A stretch of 64,000 nucleotides of DNA from Rhopalosiphum padi (taxonomy: Eukaryota > Arthropoda > Insecta > Hemiptera > Aphididae). This document shows, one piece after another, positions 37,033 through 48,474 of this stretch (within the stretch, counting starts at the first letter, position 1; each line of letters starts with the position of its first letter). Both the position numbers and the translations under genes were made by a program. The DNA lies in assembly GCF_020882245.1 (NCBI RefSeq), contig NC_083599.1, forward strand, positions 76,739,745 to 76,803,744, written 5' to 3'. The notes under the pieces are model-generated. The model had not been told where the DNA came from, did no database searches, and worked only from the letters and a program-made list of their open reading frames with translations.

Positions 37033-40000
37033 TTATAAAATATCACCGGTTACAGTTTTCCAGGGATCGCGGGGGGCATTTTCCACATCCCCAAGTTGAC
37101 GTAGCTGATAAAATCCTGGGTCCTCAAGTGTGAAATCTTCGCAGGGCATCTTGTTCAGTGATGAGTTTGTTGTGCTGGCCTGTGGGTTGAATGACGAACT
37201 CACCGTTGACTCAGTCAAAGGGTTGTCCATTGTCTCACTCATTATACTTACCGCGTTGTCTTTGAACTGTGTAAAAGAAAAAAAACACTTACAATCTTTA
37301 GAATAAACTAAAGTCTTATATACACGTAGATGATAGTGGCGTATTTACTAACTTAATTTTTTGGGGGGAGGGGGGAGCCTTATAAAAAATCTATTATTAA
37401 CTTTGCATTTAATATTCAAGACTTAAAGCTACAATCATCACACAATTCAATATTGCATTACTTATTACAATATATTTTGTCATAAGTTATGTCCTAATAA
37501 AGGATAGAATAGAGCTATTTATAATTTTTCAAAATGGAAGTACCTAGTCTTCTTTGAACTTTGATAACATCTTGCAGTATAATTCAGCTGTGTATTTATG
37601 ATATGTAACCAGTGTGATAGAAACACAGAACGGCCTGAACTTATTTTTATAATATTGTTATATAATATATTAATATGTGTTAAATAATAACACAAGATAA
37701 ATAAAATTACAAAAATGTTCTAGTCAATGCTTTAATATGTTGTCTGTATTTCGTATAATTATTAATTAAAAATTGAGTGATTTTTTAAAAAAAATAAATA
37801 ATAATTAAATTTATTTTTTTAGTTTTTGTATATGTAATAAGAATTTTATGGAAATATTTTTTTTAAGTTTTCGTTTCTGATGATTAGCCGTGGTCATGAA
37901 ATACTTTATTAAAATATAAACTGTATACTCTGTCCAGCGAGAGAACGTGCCGCAGACCGACCAGTTCTCTCGCTGGAAAGACCATATAGGTGATAGAATA
38001 ATAAAGTGTTGCTCTTGAGTGCGCGGCAGTCGTTGCCGCCACCTAAAATTCCTTTCATTTGAGACAGTGTCTATTATACATAGGGTTATTAGAGACTTGT
38101 CCTCTAAAACACTTTAAAATATACATGCATTTATACTCTAAAAATATGAAAAAATGTTAAATATCTATGCTTTAAGAATATTTTATTTTTCATTAAAACT
38201 CCAAAATTCTGCCTACTGCTTATCTAAAATATTAATCTAATTATATTATCACAAGGCTAAAACGAATATTATACGAACAGACGAATTGTTATCAATTTAC
38301 CGTAATATGCGTTTCCGGACGATTATAAAGAACCAGAGCAGTGTATAAATCGTATTGCCGATGATTAACCTGTTTTTTAAAATTGTGGTTTTCCGTACCG
38401 ACGGGGTTTTATGTTTTTTACAATTCCTAAATAATTGAGAAAACACACAGTGGATAGATTATTTAATAATTGATATTTAATCATTTTAATCTATTACTTT
38501 GCAATGTCTTGAAAATTTAAAATAAATATTGTATAGTATGTTTAAAATAAAAATTGTATTGTTTTTGTCACATATTGTTTTAAATTTTTTTTTATAGTAA
38601 AATATGTGAAATATGTACTTAAAAGAACTAAATATGCAAAATAAAAATGTCTAGTACTTACTATGAGACAAATTTCTATATAACTTAGTAAGGTATTGAA
38701 TGATTATTTAAAAACATGCTAGAAGTCTCTATAGTTCTAAGTATAAGTTATAATAATAAAAAATATAGGTATATTGTATTTTTACCTTTAAAGAAACTAT
38801 TTTATTTTTGAAACCCGAATCTTTGCGCCCGTTCTCAATGTTCAATGTTTCCCTCTTGCGTTTCCATAAAATCATCCAAGCCAAAAAAAATGAAATGAAC
38901 GCAATGACTAACAGCACCGTTAAACACGTCATCCAAAATTTCAGGAATTTCAAATCTTGAAGTGAATCTGAATTCGTCGTGAAATCATGTTTTATGAGTT
39001 AGATATTAAAAAATTGATAAATCTATTAAATACTGTAGTTTAAATTTACAACTGTAGGAATTTACTCACCTTGGATTTCATCAGCTTTAACATAACGTTG
39101 AATGTAATCATGAATGTAATCTGGGAAAAAAATTAAAAACGATAAATTATTAATGCTAATCAGTTGTTAGTCAATTAATTAATAAATCAAATTTGTGGAC
39201 ATTTAAATTGTTACCTAAAAAAAATGCACTAAATTATGTACCTGAAACAGTATGTGTACGAAAAGTTGGTTTAGAAAAATTAATAATAACCTATAAATAG
39301 AATAAAATTCAAAATAAATAGATACTTGGTTAGGCTGGTGAAATGGTATTCGGAAAAAAAATCCCCAAAGATATACTTAACTGTTCTAAAATAATATTTA
39401 ATAATAAATAATAATATAAAATAATTTTAAAAAAATATAAAATTTGAATGATAACTATTATAATATTATCTTGATCACACAGCTAGATCCTTGAGTGGAT
39501 TTAAGTATTTCCATAATTACAGTCACAGATATAAAAATTACTCAGAGACAAGGTACTCTATACTGAACTATGTACAGGAACTATAGAAGTTTACTAACCG
39601 CCTAAGGTTTAACCGTAATAATTTATCGTTATAATATAGGCCTGCAGTCCGCGGAGGGGTAATAAAAAGACCACCAATAATATTGTTCTAGACTTAAGAA
39701 ATTTTGTTCCGATCATATGTCGATATATGTCAATCGTACTACTATAATGATTTCGATACGTAGATAACGTTTTTATCTGTCGATAATGCGATTAACGGCT
39801 ATTATGCGTTCTGGACTCAAACTAATTGGTCACTATTGAGAGGACGCTGTACCGACATTTGTTGTCTCCGTTTAGGGTGTACAATTATATTATATAAGTA
39901 AACTTTGCAAACTCAACAAAGCAAACTTTGGGGATTTTTTTTCCGGGGGTTTTTTTTCCTGTGGATTTTTTTCCTAGATTCGGTGAAATGTCTTTTCGCT

Positions 40001-43000
40001 TTTGGTTTTTTACCCAAAAATAAAGTCTATGATGCCTTTTTTATTCTTATGTTTTAATATAAATCTATATAAATCTTCATTTAGATTATGTACTTGTATA
40101 TTTATATTAGGTAATAATAAAAATGAAACAATTTTTACCACTTTTATTTCGTACATGAACTTTGTTTTGGCTCTTCAAAGTGTTGTATTTGTGTTTAATT
40201 AAAAAAGACAAGCCATAGGTATACTATTTGTAATCGTGGTTTTTTGGCCAATAAAAAGGTAAAAAGTACGCAATTGTATTGAACCTGCTTTAAAACGTTG
40301 TCATCAAAAGTTACAAAAATTTCAACATATATCGATTTAAATTTTTGATTTTATGTGTTTCTATTATTATAGTATTATTTAATAAATTGTATTAAACTAT
40401 AAGTGTTTAACTTTACAATTAATCTTATTTGTCGTCATAAGCATTTGTAATATTAAAAATGGCATTTTACTTAGTTTCTATATTAAATCACGTTTTTTTA
40501 AAGGTTTAATCATTACCTACTAAATGTAATGTCACTACAGGATTTTTTTTTACATATAGTTGTAACGAAGTATTTTTGATATGATATTAGCTATTTTTTT
40601 TATACAAAAAGTCGCGATTTTATTTGACTGTTAAACGTGAAGATGAATTTTCAAATTTCGATCATTTTTATTTATTAGTATATATAGTACCTAATAATAG
40701 TTAATAGTTATTACAATGGTGATACGGCAAACGCCGTAGGTCCGACGTCGTCGTCACGTCGCATGTCGCCGCAGCAATGAGATTAGTAGGATTAATAAGT
40801 GGCGGATCGGGGGCATATTATAATTTATGTTATTTTCGTCGCGTATGAAAAGTTGACCTTAAAAGTACTTGGACATTTTTGGTTATAACTTATAACGTTA
40901 ATCCATCTAACCATTCTGTTTGGGAGTCCCCTCTGTTCCTATCTGCACAATATTTCTGATCGATTGATATCTTATACGACTTAATATGTTCAGCCGTTAG
41001 GCATGTAGAGCTGGAAATTAGCACGATTTTTCAATAGTACAGCTCAGTTAGTGGCTACTAAGTTATTTTTTTTTTTTTACTTGGCGCCACTACCAATTAT
41101 TTAACGCATCGTCCAAATTTGTTTTAAAATTCATTGATAAAATGAATGCACGAACATCCGAAAACAATAATTGTACCAAGTAAATAACAGAAAATATTTT
41201 CACGACATATAGGTACGTAGTTATACCATTTAATAGCTTAGAAAAAATATTAAAATACCCAATGCACGAAAAAAAATACCGAAAATCGTTTAAACAAGTT
41301 GTCGTAGTTGTATAATTAAAATTTGTTAATTATATTTTATTTTTTTAAATACAATTCTTTAATTAGTTTAATTAATTACAAGAATTATTTATTTATATTT
41401 AATTTTAAAATAAGTAATGTTAGGTATTGCATGCAGTTGATCTTCAAATATAATTTAATTGCATATACATATATGATATATAAACTAACTTAACAACAAT
41501 TCTATTAGAATGCCTGAAATATAAAAATGTTTTACATTTTGAAATAATGTAACACGTTTTTGTAATCTGAACATTCTGAACGCGCGTCTCCTAAATGCAT
41601 AAGACTTAACAATTATGCACAGCTACGGGTACTATAAATCATTATTGATTATCTACACACGTACAAGCAATAGATAACAATACTGATGTAAGACATTCCT
41701 TTTGGGATTATCCTTCAAATCGTATACCTAGGCAATAAGAAAAATAACAAAGTAAAACCACCAACCAATATCACCTCGTTACTATATATCAGGGGTGGCC
41801 AAATGGCGGCCCGTGAGCTGCACGCGGCGCTTGTCATAGTCAGATAATCAGATGCGGCTCACGTTCTATTTATAAAATTAAAATTTACTTATTGTTACTA
41901 TGAATTTTAATTTATTTGGTAGACATTTAAAAAAAATTTTCAAATTATATAAAATGTACATAAATATAATCTTCTGAGGAAAAGATAAAACACTAAAACC
42001 TTATCCATTTATAACGATGTATAATGTTCTATTATTGTATGTATAGGTATCTATAGTAATTCGGGGTTCCGGTGATTACTAGAGTTTACGGACTAGGAGA
42101 AATTTTTTCGGGTAACAAACTTCATTGTAATCGAAAGGACGTGAATGCTATATTGTGAAGGGAGTGGGTATTAGCAGTTGGTTGCAGAACTGTGAGATGC
42201 AGTGTTTCTCAACCTTAGTTTTATGATGACACACTATTCAAATATTTCATTCTTCGTGATACACATTAAACAAATCAGTATAATGAATAGTGTTTAATTT
42301 TAATTTAATTTTTAATTGGTTATTTAAAATATGTCGATAACAGATAATTTATTTTTAATGATTATAGAAATTATATCAAATAACTATTAATCTTCGTAAA
42401 TCGTATTGGAAAATGTTTGAACATTTTGTGTCATTTAATATATAGGTACTTATTGACACATTTGGATTTATTCAGCGATACACTCGTTGAAAAACACTGT
42501 TATAATAAATAATCGTTGAGTCATGTTATAAGTTATGTGGGTATAGTAAAATCGTACATGTGAAATTACGTAGGTAATTAAGATTGGTGAACAGACGGAA
42601 TTTCAGGGTGGGTAGAAGGTTGGTTTTAAATAAAATAAGGTTCTTAGTGCGCGCGCGCTATCGCCGAATCATCACAATTTAATTAATTACTTTTTTTCAC
42701 CAAAAACGACGACATGGTTGATTTCGCATAAAAGACTACTGTGTAGACGAGGAAATTATTATTATAATAAGTAAAAGTAAAAACACTGTATCGTGGCTAT
42801 GTATAAGGTAGCTATAATTTAATAATATAACGCGTGAACAGATATGACGATTCTAATTATTATTATTGTTACCTATTGGTATAGTTTCTGGATTTATATG
42901 AATTAAAAAATATTTTAGATTAAAGGACCTCAATTAAATAGATGTATAGTAAATTATTAAACACTCCATACATCATTTACGTGTAACCAGTATCTGTGTA

Positions 43001-43381
43001 TGGAGCATAATATATACTCGTGTGATCTGAGACCTACACGGCTATAAGCATTAATTGTAGCCGAGAATTGTTAGAAAAAGAGTAGGTAGTTTAACCACTA
43101 TGTTATACGTGTTTAATTTCAAAATCGTAAAAACAAAAACATATAGGTATATGAATATATTTCTGTGCTCTATAACGGTGGTTATACCTATAATATAAAC
43201 GTACCTTGGCACTGTTGCTCACATATGTTGGCGTCGAAATTGTTGGATGTCTCATTGCAGTACGATCCACATGGGTAGCACTGAAGATCGTGGTTCTGGC
43301 ACAAGTGATATTTGGGACATACAATTTCCCCGCACAGTTTTCTCATCGTCAATCCCGCAGACCTATGCATTTTGGCGGAGA
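37033..43381 (-). CDS. Grindelwald-like TNF receptor, four in-phase exons
   Basis: Exons on the minus strand are 43381-43205, 39120-39070, 38967-38786 and 37266-37033 (TAA), all with AG/GT borders and matching phases. The first has a cysteine-rich module: CGEIVCPKYHLCQNHDLQC, then YPCGSYCNETSNNFDANICE and QQCQ, with an N-glycosylation site NETS. The next exons give DYIHDYIQRYVKADEIQ and a transmembrane helix (MTCLTVLLVIAFISFFLAWM) followed by basic WKRKRE. The last gives a cytoplasmic tail of about 100 residues in all, ending VTGDIL. One cysteine-rich domain, a short stalk, one helix and a short tail fit insect Grindelwald, the receptor for the TNF ligand Eiger that feeds JNK signalling; this is by family knowledge. 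The first in-frame ATG of the 5' exon (MHRSAGLTM) gives no signal peptide, so a coding exon is probably missing upstream. Confidence 0.75.
37934..37976. repeat. GC-rich perfect inverted repeat (13-bp arms)
   Basis: CCAGCGAGAGAAC at 37934-37946 is the exact reverse complement of GTTCTCTCGCTGG at 37964-37976, around a 17-base GC-rich loop. Such GC content is unusual in this AT-rich context. It could be the joined ends of a deleted transposon or a stable RNA/DNA hairpin. It lies in the last intron of the receptor gene. Confidence 0.6.
39351..39945. mobile_element. Possible miniature element with 20-bp perfect terminal inverted repeats
   Basis: CGGAAAAAAAATCCCCAAAG (39351-39370) is the exact reverse complement of 39926-39945. 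The right end is followed by a second, slightly altered copy of the A/C-rich motif (CCGGGGGTTTTTTTTCC). The interior of about 555 bases includes a GC-richer, CG-containing patch (39720-39870) and no open frame. It lies in the large first visible intron of the receptor gene. No target duplication was found. Confidence 0.5.
40000..41785. other. Intronic stretch of the receptor gene
   Basis: This is mostly AT-rich. A GC-rich pocket at 40715-40790 (GTCGTCACGTCGCATGTCGC) carries CG dinucleotides and no frame. The phrase AGTGGCGGATCGGGGGCATA at 40798 resembles a hAT-type terminus, but no partner end was found. Confidence 0.35.
41790..41870. mobile_element. Single terminus of a hAT element
   Basis: CAGGGGTGGCCAAATGGCGG followed by CCCGTGAGCTGCACGCGGC is the characteristic start of a widespread hAT family. 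No matching opposite end was found within several kilobases, so it is probably a truncated remnant inside the receptor-gene intron. Confidence 0.45.
42200..42499. mobile_element. Miniature hAT-like element (CAGTGTTTCTCAACC ends)
   Basis: The left end is CAGTGTTTCTCAACC, followed at about 15 bases by GATGACACACT. The right end in reverse is CAGTGTTTTTCAACGAGTGT. Flanking octamers do not match (GTGAGATG against TTATAATA), so either the duplication has decayed or one boundary is misplaced. It is 300 bp long with no coding capacity and lies in the receptor-gene intron. Confidence 0.55.
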
Positions 43382-43501
43382 CTGCAATAATGTTCGTTAC
43401 GATAAAAAAAAAAAAAACAATAGTTTATTAGATATCTGTGCTATAAGACAGTATATTTATCACGGTAATATTAATAATATCATCGTCGTCGTTACTTACC
43501 T

Positions 43502-43960
43502 AGCGAACGAATGTTAATAAAGATGTTGGTATAGATAACGTGTCCTTGGTAGAAACCCGCTAAAGTACTGCCGAATGACTATGTTCAACTAGTGTGTGAT
43601 ACAAGTAGCGGCTGTGGCAATAATGGCACAGCAGTTGAAAAGGAATGTTTTCGTAAGCGCATATATACCATATACAGTATATTCGGTAGTCACTACCGCC
43701 CCACTGGACAATAGGCGAATCACGAATAAAGAAATTCCGATCACACCATATTGGCCTATAACGTATTGATACGAGTGAAGTCATAGTGCGACGTTGTCAT
43801 TCTGTCATCGTGTACCCTGCCCCAACTGTGGTTCACTTCTGTTTCAGCACTGTTATCGGCAGATACCTGCCCGACGGGATTATCACAATGAGCACCACAC
43901 CTGTAATAACCGATGACCCGTTTCGGATGGGTGGTGTATGGCCGTTCATGATGTTGCCGA
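43502..43960 (-). other. Possible 5' exons of the receptor gene
   Basis: On the minus strand a strong donor (CGCTAG/GTAAGTAA, at about 43502) follows a stretch with a plausible acceptor (TTGCCACAG at about 43615). All three frames through it contain stops, so it would be untranslated. Further upstream an ATG at 43949 opens MNGHTPPIRNGSSVITGVVL followed by IVIIPSG, a signal-anchor-like hydrophobic run ending at a CAG/GTATCT donor (43867/43866). Its phase does not join the known exon. Which of these belongs to the transcript is unresolved. Confidence 0.3.
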
Positions 43961-44430
43961 GCGGTTCTGTGTTCTGCTATTTTTTCTCGATTAACCGCGA
44001 ATCAAACGTAGGTAATATTTTCCAATGGAAAATGAAGTCACCAAACTTCCATCATTTATATTATTTTTCCAGTTATAGTTTATACTTGTTATGACAGAAA
44101 TGTTTTATATTTGAATTTTGAACTAAAAAAAATTTATTTGAATTTAAATTTTAATTATAGTCTAAAGCATATTTCATAAATACAGAATTTTATCTTTATG
44201 TTTCTATCAGTAATTATTATTAAAAAGGCATTTTGTTATAAAAAAAATTGTGATTAGTAATCACATTATACCAGATAATAAACAATGTATTATCCATTCA
44301 CATAATTGTACTTATAAAAATATCAATAATAATATACTAATTTATTAGTTTAGGAGGTACTTTCATATTATGATATTGTAATCATGAAATCAGGATAATA
44401 AAAATTGAAAATGATAAGTTCTGTTTCATC

Positions 44431-44726
44431 CACGGACTAAGATATACATGACTGGACACGAGATGAATATTGTGGTTACGAAATGTATTACAACAGGCGG
44501 AGTTCGGGGGATATTTTCCTTTTAGCATTACTAGCGCCGTCTTAGTTAATACTTATGGAACTAGATCACATTATTACAAATTTAGTTCCAAAAGTATCCA
44601 CTATGACGGCGCTAGTAATGCTAAAAGGAAAATATCTCTCGAACACCGCCTGTTGTACTAAATTTCGTAGTCAACCCCCACACCCTCCAACCTTGTCGTG
44701 TCCAGTCCTGTATATCTTAGTCCGTG
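44431..44726. mobile_element. Foldback element with long inverted ends and perfect 8-bp target duplication
   Basis: The left end CACGGACTAAGATATACATG followed by ACTGGACACGA mirrors the right end, where CACGGACTAAGATATACAGG is followed by ACTGGACACGA on the minus strand. Inverted homology continues inward (AGGCGG...TCGGGGGATATTTTCCTTTTAGC against AGGCGG...TCGAGAGATATTTTCCTTTTAGC, then ATTACTAGCGCCGTC), so most of the 296 bp folds on itself. The octamer GTTTCATC occurs on both sides (44423-44430, 44727-44734). An 8-bp duplication fits hAT or P-type transposition. The overlapping short open frames are side effects. Confidence 0.9.
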
Positions 44727-44739
44727 GTTTCATCTGATT

Positions 44740-46130
44740 AATCATAATTTGTGATATCACGGATACTATAGTCCACGATAGTCCGTATTCCGTATTCGTG
44801 TAGGTAATAGGACTTGTAGGAGGTACTAAACTACAAAGATATTAGTACCTTTAGTCGAACGATAACGATTTATAACTGAATTACTGGTCTTTGTAAATAA
44901 TAATTGTGTTCAAATCGATGCCTCATAGCTGTAATAACATTTAGGACTAACACCTTGAAACCTCAAATCACCCAATTTTTAGCTGCTGTAACTCGCGAAC
45001 GGTTAAATGAAAAATAATAATTTGAACATTAAAATTCATAAAAAATAGCCTTATTATTTTATGATATTTTAAATATAGGTTGCCATTTGAAAATTGAAAG
45101 TTGATAATGGTTTCAGAGTTAAATATAAAAGTGAAAAAAAGTAAAAATGATGACATAAGACTAAAAATTTGGAAAAAAAAAATTTTAAAAAGCGTTTTTT
45201 GAATTAATGAGTGTACAATGATATAAGAACCGCCCTGTTTATTATGTCAAATATATACGTATTTAATAAAACATCATTCATAAATTATAATCAACAATAT
45301 AGTAGTTAATAGTTTGGCCTCGCTACGGCTATTATTTAAGGGGCCCAGGATCTATGTGTCAGTAGTAAATGATTATTTGTGAGTGAAATTCAATGTGGGT
45401 ACCAGCTGGAGCTGCCGACGGATGCCACTCTTGTAGGCGTATGCACATGTCAATATCTCAATAAGAATAAAAATTCACTATTTACGACAACTTACTTATT
45501 AAAATGAAAAAATTGAAGTTAGTTAATGTTGTCTGATCTTGATTCTAAGAAAATATTTGAATTCAGCAGAAAAATGATTTTAGATCGTGTAATAACGCAA
45601 AAATAAGAGAAATTAAAAATAAAAGATGGGTAGCCTATAGTGAGATTATGTTAATTTTAAAGTGATAAGTACAAAGGACACAAGCCTTTAACAAATGTCA
45701 GATCTATGGAACCTTTCTCCTACACTTATAAGTGCTGGGGAATTATGGTGACCAATTAGATGTAAATATTAGAATTACTTAAAATTACGTTATTACCTTC
45801 CTCCTGATGGTTGGAGGGCTCTCGAGATCGTGATTCGAGAATATAATCAAATACACTGTATAGAGATTAAGTGTAGAAAAGCAGATTTACACAAATCAAC
45901 GCAAATGAAATAATGCTCATGCACCTTACCTTATTCGCTGTTGAACTCGTTAACCAGTAATTGTCTTAACAAAATTAGAATGGGTTGATCACACGGATCC
46001 AAATAAAAAACAACACTGAAGTATTTCGTAGTAGTGAAAATGGTCCAGTTGTCGCTCGCAGTCTGTCTCCGGTGTGGTGGGTGTATTATTAAAGTATTTG
46101 GTGCTCATGCACTCTAGAGAGATGTTACTA
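44740..46130. other. Non-coding stretch
   Basis: No gene was recognised. A moderately GC-rich pocket at 45330-45450 (GGTACCAGCTGGAGCTGCCG) has no supportable frame or element. Small open frames elsewhere are AT-rich and featureless. Confidence 0.4.
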
Positions 46131-46135
46131 ATTCT

Positions 46136-46350
46136 AATGGTGCGTACGCACTGATGAGAGAAGACGACGTGGTCAATCCTGCCAGCGTCGCAGGCGGCTC
46201 CGACAAAGGCCTCCGCGTCCTTCGAGAAGTGACAGCGGAGAGCCCCATTGGACCATCCCTTTTCTTTGGCGGCACACGTAAAAGATCACACGCCTTGCGC
46301 CATACTGTCGCAATAAAGTGTGAGTTCCTACGTGACCAAACAATGTAAAT
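46136..46350. other. GC-rich island of unknown nature
   Basis: About 215 bases with abundant CG and CCGC/GGCG words stand out from the AT-rich background. Both strands are open: 64 residues on plus (MREDDVVNPASVAGGSDKGL ...) and 82 on minus (... RKACDLLRVPPKKRDGPMGL ...), as expected of any GC-rich tract. I recognise neither. It may be an untranslated first exon or CpG-rich promoter for the minus-strand receptor gene about 2.7 kb downstream, or a transposon piece. Confidence 0.3.
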
Positions 46351-46643
46351 CGTTTCTTTCATCAGTGATCAATAGGGATTATTGGTTTTTATTGACTGCT
46401 ATCTGCGTGCGACGACTTTACCGTTATTTATTTAAAAAAGATAATAAAATATACAATAAGTTATATGATGTGTGAGCATATCATTACAATCGCATAAATT
46501 CGAAAAAACTTAGTTTTTAATTTTTATTATGAATTTAAGTATTTGCTCTTCTTTTAGGGGGTGCCGCAATATTATTAATTAATAAATTTATATGTTGTAT
46601 TTTGTTTAATATGCAAAAATATGTTATTGTTGCAAAATAAATA

Positions 46644-46672
46644 TAATAATAATAATAATAATAATAATAGTA
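46644..46672. repeat. (AAT)n microsatellite
   Basis: Nine or so consecutive AAT units sit in otherwise non-repetitive AT-rich DNA. Confidence 0.8.
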
Positions 46673-46887
46673 AATAATAAACAGTTTTGAAACAAGTATT
46701 AATACTTATATAGTACACAGGTATATAGTAATATAACCTTCTAAACTGATTTAATAGGTTTAATTTATCTAGTATTTATTTTCATACATTTATATCAACT
46801 ATCAAGACAAATAGAAACAATATTTTTTTTAATTGAAATTAATTAATTTATTTTTGCATCCCAGATAGAATTTATATTCACTATAAA

Positions 46888-47088
46888 ATGATGCTAGGTA
46901 GTGGGGCCCCCATAATCACCACACAACAAAATGTTGTACCGGGTTTAAACAGTGATGTCCAGCGTGGACATGGTGATCAGCGTGGATGTCGTATGGCCAT
47001 CATGGAAACGAAGACAAGCGAGGAACCTAGTACTAGTGGCTATTGTATCAGAGGAAATCTACCTCCAAAAAAGTTCCTAGGGCGTAAG
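46888..47088 (+). CDS. Possible orphan coding exon
   Basis: The frame starts MMLGSGAPIITTQQNVVPGL, continues NSDVQRGHGDQRGCRMAIME and TKTSEEPSTSGYCIRGNLPP, and ends at KKFLG followed by a strong donor (GGGC/GTAAGTAT). Balanced amino-acid composition and the clean donor make it look like a real first exon. No domain is recognised. Its phase is compatible with the first exon of the KDM4-like copy at 49132, but the intervening N-terminal JmjN part is missing, so the link is speculative. Confidence 0.3.
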
Positions 47089-47129
47089 TATTTTTGAAGT
47101 AATTAGAAACTATTTTTTTTTTTTTAAAG

Positions 47130-47725
47130 TTAGAAAATCCAGAAGCCAAATAGGTTTATATAATTTCCGACATAATCACGTAGTGAAATATCGTTTAGTA
47201 ATAAAGTTAAATTATTAAAATTGGAATCATATAGTTTTTTTGACATAACACCATGTGCAGCTCCAGTATCTATTTCGAATTTTAAATCTTTATTTTCAAT
47301 TGATAAATTAATAATGTAGGATTTTACTTTATTTTGAAAGTTATTTTCAACCATATTAAAAAAAAGTGTCAGATAAATAGTACGCGATTGCGACGCCATG
47401 ATTGTTTTCGTTTGAATTATTATCTATTATCAGATAAAAACTTATTCTGAGAGCGGTTATCGTATTTTGGTTTATTATTCTTACTTTTACACATAGGAGC
47501 CAAATGACTTTTGATATTGCTAATATTACAGCTGTAGTCTTTGTATCGGCATTCTTTTTGTGTATGGTTTGATCGACCACATGCCCCACATTTTAACTTT
47601 TCTGTGGTTGACTGCTTGGCTGCTTTTTCTTGCTGACTTTGTTTTTGATATTTGAAATCAGCTTCTTCCTTAATCCATCCAGTTTTGTTGTTGGTTATAG
47701 ATTCTTTTGCAGCAGAAATTTCCAT
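47130..47725 (-). pseudogene. Gypsy-type retrotransposon gag-protease remnant
   Basis: On the minus strand, 47725-47420 encodes the end of a gag protein with a zinc knuckle, CGACGRSNHTQKEC (CX2CX4HX4C), followed by a second, altered knuckle (CRYKDYSC...KSHLAPMC). A shifted frame at 47399-47130 encodes the start of the aspartic protease with the DTGA active-site motif (FEIDTGAAHGVMSKKLYD). The order knuckle-knuckle-protease is that of aphid K02A2.6-like Gypsy elements. Reverse transcriptase, integrase and LTRs are absent, and the frame breaks between gag and protease show it is inactive. Confidence 0.75.
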
Positions 47726-48474
47726 AAGATATATACTTATATAATATTTTATGCTTATTTTTGAAGGATCTTACTCTAGTAATCGATCTTAAATCGGTCC
47801 TGAGTTCCGTTGATAAATTGCATTTTGATATTAGGTTTTTGACTCTTGCTCAGCTACAGTATTTGTATGGTCCATGTTTTGCATTGTAGAACGAGTGTCT
47901 TAATGCAAAGTAGGATTTCACTGACTTGTAGTAGTTATTTAACAAACCTAATGGTGTGTCGTAGGAGTCGTAGGACTGAGTGTCTGGTTTGACTGGAACG
48001 CATTAACTGAATAATATTTTGTGAACTTCCGCACTCATTGGAGATAGTAGTATAGATTTCTTCTGGATTTCGTTAATTAATCCGTTTGCAACAAAAAAAT
48101 TTGCAAGTCTAGATTCGAATATTGTGTACATTTCCTTTTAGATCGTTTTATGGTTTTGTTATCTTGATTTTACGTGCTAACTCATTACTCATTGGACTAA
48201 ACTGCTGGAATTAATTTGTAACGCCATCGGCCATTTTTTTGGCATTTCCTCGCCCCAATCACGTGTTTTTTATTCGATCGATTTTTGAATTTTTTACTTA
48301 TGCTAAAGAAATGGGTTGTTTCGATTTTTCCAAAAATGTGTGTTTTGCTTTTTTATTATTAATATTTTAATTTTGTGCGATATAATTAGGTTAGTAGGTA
48401 TTCAAGTCTATTATTTTTATTGAGAGGTATATTATATATATTGTCAATATCGAATAGTTATAATTTTTACTTGA

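Noticed and set aside
43206..43517. Plus-strand 103-codon frame
   Set aside because: Antisense shadow of the cysteine-rich receptor exon.
43786..44094. Plus-strand 102-codon frame
   Set aside because: No recognisable features; the opposite strand has a more plausible signal-like peptide near the receptor gene.
46114..46362. 82-codon minus-strand frame with basic residues
   Set aside because: Both strands of this GC-rich tract are open, so neither frame is supported by itself.
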